A program made the position numbers and the translations under genes. The notes under the pieces are model-generated. The model did not search any database and had not been told where the DNA came from. It saw nothing but the letters and a program-made list of their open reading frames with translations. A stretch of DNA of 64,000 nucleotides from assembly GCA_046349875.1 (NCBI GenBank), contig JAXMBN010000014.1, positions 76,935-140,934 of the forward strand, in the 5' to 3' direction. Of this stretch, positions 61,855 to 64,000 are shown piece by piece. Numbering within the stretch: the first letter of the stretch is position 1; each line of letters starts with the position of its first letter. The stretch is from JAXMBN01 sp046349875 (GTDB taxonomy: Bacteria; Planctomycetota; Planctomycetia; Pirellulales; Pirellulaceae).

Positions 61855-63000
61855 ATGCCCTCTGCTTCCAATCCCACGCAAGATGAATCCTGGATGCAAC
61901 GCGCCATCGAATTGGCTCGACGAGGCCGTGGTTCGGTGGAGCCCAATCCGATGGTTGGTTGTGTGATCGTTCGCCACCAACAGATCCTGGCCGAAGGCTA
62001 TCACCAACGATTTGGAGGACCTCACGCCGAGATCGAAGCCCTCCATCAACTCGGCGATGCCAACCTGCATGACGCCACGGTCTACGTCACCTTGGAACCT
62101 TGTTGCCACTTCGGCAAGACACCACCTTGCGTCGACCAATTGATACGTTGCCGTCCCGAACGTGTCGTGATCGGCATTCAAGATCCATTTCCACGTGTTG
62201 CTGGAGGTGGCATCCAAAGATTACGAGAAGCAGGGATTCGTACCGAAGTAGGAGTCTTGGCCGATGAAGCGACGCGGTTGCTCGAGCCATATCTCAAACG
62301 CGTTCAACTCCAGCTACCATGGGTCCATGCCAAGTGGGCCATGTCGCTCGACGGAACGATTGCAACCCACACCGGTTCAAGTCAATGGATCAGTAGTCCT
62401 GAAAGCCGCGAAGCCACGCTGAAAAAACGTTCAGAGATGGATGCGATTGTCGTTGGGATCGGTACCGTGCTAGCCGATAACCCACGTCTCACAGCCCGTC
62501 CCTCGGGGACGCGCATTCCAACCCGCATCATCTTTGACTCCAAAGCCATTCTTCCTCTGACTTCACAATTGATAGCGACGCTTCCCGAAGCTCCTGTCCT
62601 GGTCGTGTGTGGTCCCGACGCTTCCGAGAAGAACATCGTTGCGCTCCAATCCCATCAAGTCGAAGTGTTGCAATGGCCATCACCCGATCCTCAATTGCGC
62701 ATTGAATCGACTCTTCGCGAACTCGCCAAACGAGACTTCACCAACATCCTCATCGAAGGCGGAAGCCGTCTTTTAGGGGCCTTTCATGATGGCCAGTGGA
62801 TCGATGAAGCCTATGTGGTCATCGCTCCCAAGATCATCGGCGGCCACCAAGCCTATCATCCCATTGGAGGTCATGGCATTTCGCAAATGAGTCAAGCATC
62901 GATGCTACGCGACGTCAGCTTCGACTGGATCGGTGGCGATCTCCATCTTCGCGGCCGATTGCATCGCAACTCCAAAATGACTTCGGATAAAAGTGCATGA
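61855..63000 (+). CDS. ribD: Bifunctional diaminohydroxyphosphoribosylaminopyrimidine deaminase / 5-amino-6-(5-phosphoribosylamino)uracil reductase
   Basis: Catalyses two successive steps of riboflavin synthesis. The deaminase domain (residues 1-150) has SVEPNPMVGCVIVR, the zinc motif GPHAEIEALHQLGD (HAE) and LEPCCHFGKTPPCVDQLI (PCC...C). The reductase domain follows (WVHAKWAMSLDGTIATHTGS, DAIVVGIGTVLADNPRL, NILIEGGSRLLGAF). The start is set at ATG 61855; a TTG lies three codons earlier. The length is normal at 381 residues. The next gene overlaps its stop by four bases (ATGA). Confidence 0.96.
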   Translation: MPSASNPTQDESWMQRAIELARRGRGSVEPNPMVGCVIVRHQQILAEGYHQRFGGPHAEIEALHQLGDANLHDATVYVTLEPCCHFGKTPPCVDQLIRCRPERVVIGIQDPFPRVAGGGIQRLREAGIRTEVGVLADEATRLLEPYLKRVQLQLPWVHAKWAMSLDGTIATHTGSSQWISSPESREATLKKRSEMDAIVVGIGTVLADNPRLTARPSGTRIPTRIIFDSKAILPLTSQLIATLPEAPVLVVCGPDASEKNIVALQSHQVEVLQWPSPDPQLRIESTLRELAKRDFTNILIEGGSRLLGAFHDGQWIDEAYVVIAPKIIGGHQAYHPIGGHGISQMSQASMLRDVSFDWIGGDLHLRGRLHRNSKMTSDKSA

Positions 63001-64000
63001 CCACACCCATGGATGTCGAGGTTCCGATCTTCGTCGAACGATGGGGTGGAACCCTTTATCGAGCTCGTTCCTTTCCTCCATTGAAAGTGGACCTCGTTTC
63101 CGATTCTCTCAAAGACCTTCGTCGAAGGTTGCATCAACAGATTCGCCGCGAAGTCCGCCAACTTGCTCCCACTGCATGGATCACCGGTCGTGTATGGAAG
63201 GATATCCAACATCAACTCGTGACGGTGGAACTAACACCTCCTAACCGTCGCGCGGAATGGGTAGCTCCTTTTTCCTTCAAGATCGATACCTTCCGTATCC
63301 CGCTGGAAGGAGATCAATATTCCTTGTACGCTCCCCTTCTGGACGTCATGGTGATCGGCAAGGACGCTCAGTTGCAAACGCAGGAAATTCATTCTCAACT
63401 TCAAGCCGCGATCGATCGCATGCTCAATCGCCAAGAGCTTCACGATGTTTTGCAGCGCCTTGATCGAAGACGATTCTCTTATCGTACGTTGCGTATTTCA
63501 TTGGAACGTGCCAAACGATCCAGTTCTTCGACCGATCGCAAGAACAAAACCAAAACACCGACGCTTCGAAGCATTGCCATTCAATTACAGAATTCGCCAT
63601 TAGGGAGCGAAATCTATGGCCTGGAAGATCGGGTGTCAGAACTCAAGAATCGATTGATGGAAGAAGTGAAACCGAGCCTGCTCTTGGTAGGTCCCTCGGG
63701 CATCGGCAAGACCAGCATGGTCCACCGACTCGGCTACTCATGGAACCAGGAAGGCTTTCACGATCGACCACTCTGGACCACGGCAGGTGCGCGCATCGTC
63801 TCCGGCATGTCGGGGCTCGGCATGTGGCAACAGCGGGTTCAAAAAATACTGCATGAACTACGAGATACCGATGGCATCCTTCACGTTGGCAATTTGATCG
63901 AGTTGATGGAAGCAGGCAAGATTCAAGGTCAGCCAGGTGTTGCTTCCATGCTGCGACATGCCATCGCTAGCGGCCGCATCCAAGTTATCGCCGAAGCGAC
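62997..64000 (+). CDS. ClpA/ClpB-like AAA+ ATPase, N-terminal part (runs off window)
   Basis: The frame opens at an ATG overlapping the ribD stop (ATGA) and stays open to the last base, giving 334 residues. The first 180 residues (MTTPMDVEVPIFVERWGG, then DLRRRLHQQIRREVRQLAPT) are not a typical Clp N-domain. Then YGLEDRVSELKNRLMEEVKP leads into Walker A LLVGPSGIGKTSMVHR, ARIVSGMSGLGMWQQRVQKI and LRDTDGILHVGNLIELMEAG. The last two are the ClpA/B first-AAA pattern, with the usual Walker B Asp-Glu replaced (HVGNL). The C-terminal continuation is beyond the window, so function is unresolved. It is translationally coupled to ribD. Confidence 0.85.
   Translation, partial: MTTPMDVEVPIFVERWGGTLYRARSFPPLKVDLVSDSLKDLRRRLHQQIRREVRQLAPTAWITGRVWKDIQHQLVTVELTPPNRRAEWVAPFSFKIDTFRIPLEGDQYSLYAPLLDVMVIGKDAQLQTQEIHSQLQAAIDRMLNRQELHDVLQRLDRRRFSYRTLRISLERAKRSSSSTDRKNKTKTPTLRSIAIQLQNSPLGSEIYGLEDRVSELKNRLMEEVKPSLLLVGPSGIGKTSMVHRLGYSWNQEGFHDRPLWTTAGARIVSGMSGLGMWQQRVQKILHELRDTDGILHVGNLIELMEAGKIQGQPGVASMLRHAIASGRIQVIAEA

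Overview
The window is chromosomal DNA of a Planctomycetota bacterium, most likely order Pirellulales. This is inferred from gene content: a DUF1559 pilin-like protein, a DUF1592/DUF1588 planctomycetal cytochrome, a Tat-exported Gfo/Idh/MocA oxidoreductase, a Ser/Thr kinase with TPRs coupled to an ECF sigma factor, an MCE/Mla operon, a GT9-like TPR protein, and an ABC permease carrying a large non-membrane C-terminal region. Base composition is roughly 50-53% GC by eye (not computed). No prophage, CRISPR array, rRNA or insertion sequence was recognised.

Layout. 0-6 kb: end of a membrane protein, an orphan PhoR-like histidine kinase, an exported protein, a broken 3-methyladenine DNA glycosylase, a small membrane protein and a HEAT-like protein. 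6-11.5 kb: TatD-like hydrolase, glmS, a SAM methyltransferase, an SRPBCC protein and a zinc-ribbon protein. 11.8-14.8 kb: mlaE-mlaF-mlaD lipid-transport operon. 15-20 kb: a beta-hydroxyacid dehydrogenase/MFS pair, a Gfo/Idh/MocA oxidoreductase and pgsA. 20-29.1 kb: DUF1592 cytochrome, RimK-like ATP-grasp ligase, sigma-54 activator, MFS transporter and D-aminoacylase. 29.3-34.4 kb: a secreted protein, a kinase-TPR/ECF-sigma signalling unit and a glycerophosphodiesterase. 34.4-43.3 kb: VIT/vWA protein, a badly frame-broken ABC exporter and uncharacterised genes. 43.4-49.3 kb: FHA-GAF-class III cyclase, tRNA-Leu(UAA) and metH. 49.6-53.7 kb: a three-gene module of a repeat-rich membrane protein, a CpsD/ParA-like ATPase and an ExeA-like AAA ATPase. 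53.7-58.7 kb: lipoprotein, DUF1559 protein, TPR-glycosyltransferase and the primary sigma factor. 59.7-64 kb: zinc-ribbon membrane protein, YceI protein, membrane protein, ribD and a ClpA/B-like AAA protein that runs off the end.

The main caution for a reader is a set of dense single-base frame breaks. They lie in patches at about 3.5-3.7, 24.3, 31.4, 38.3-40.1, 42.2, 52.2-52.55 and 55.1-55.2 kb. The amino-acid conservation of the affected families can be followed straight through them by changing frame. Long genes elsewhere, such as metH with 1234 codons, are clean. I read most of these breaks as local sequence or assembly errors rather than natural decay, though this cannot be settled from one sequence.

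The best candidate for an under-described system is the 49.66-53.64 kb module. A bitopic membrane protein with a long Pro/Thr/Asn-rich outer part and a five-copy NTMAP repeat is followed by two cytoplasmic P-loop ATPases. This layout resembles a planctomycete envelope assembly or exopolysaccharide motor that combines ExeA/ExeB-like and CpsD-like parts.
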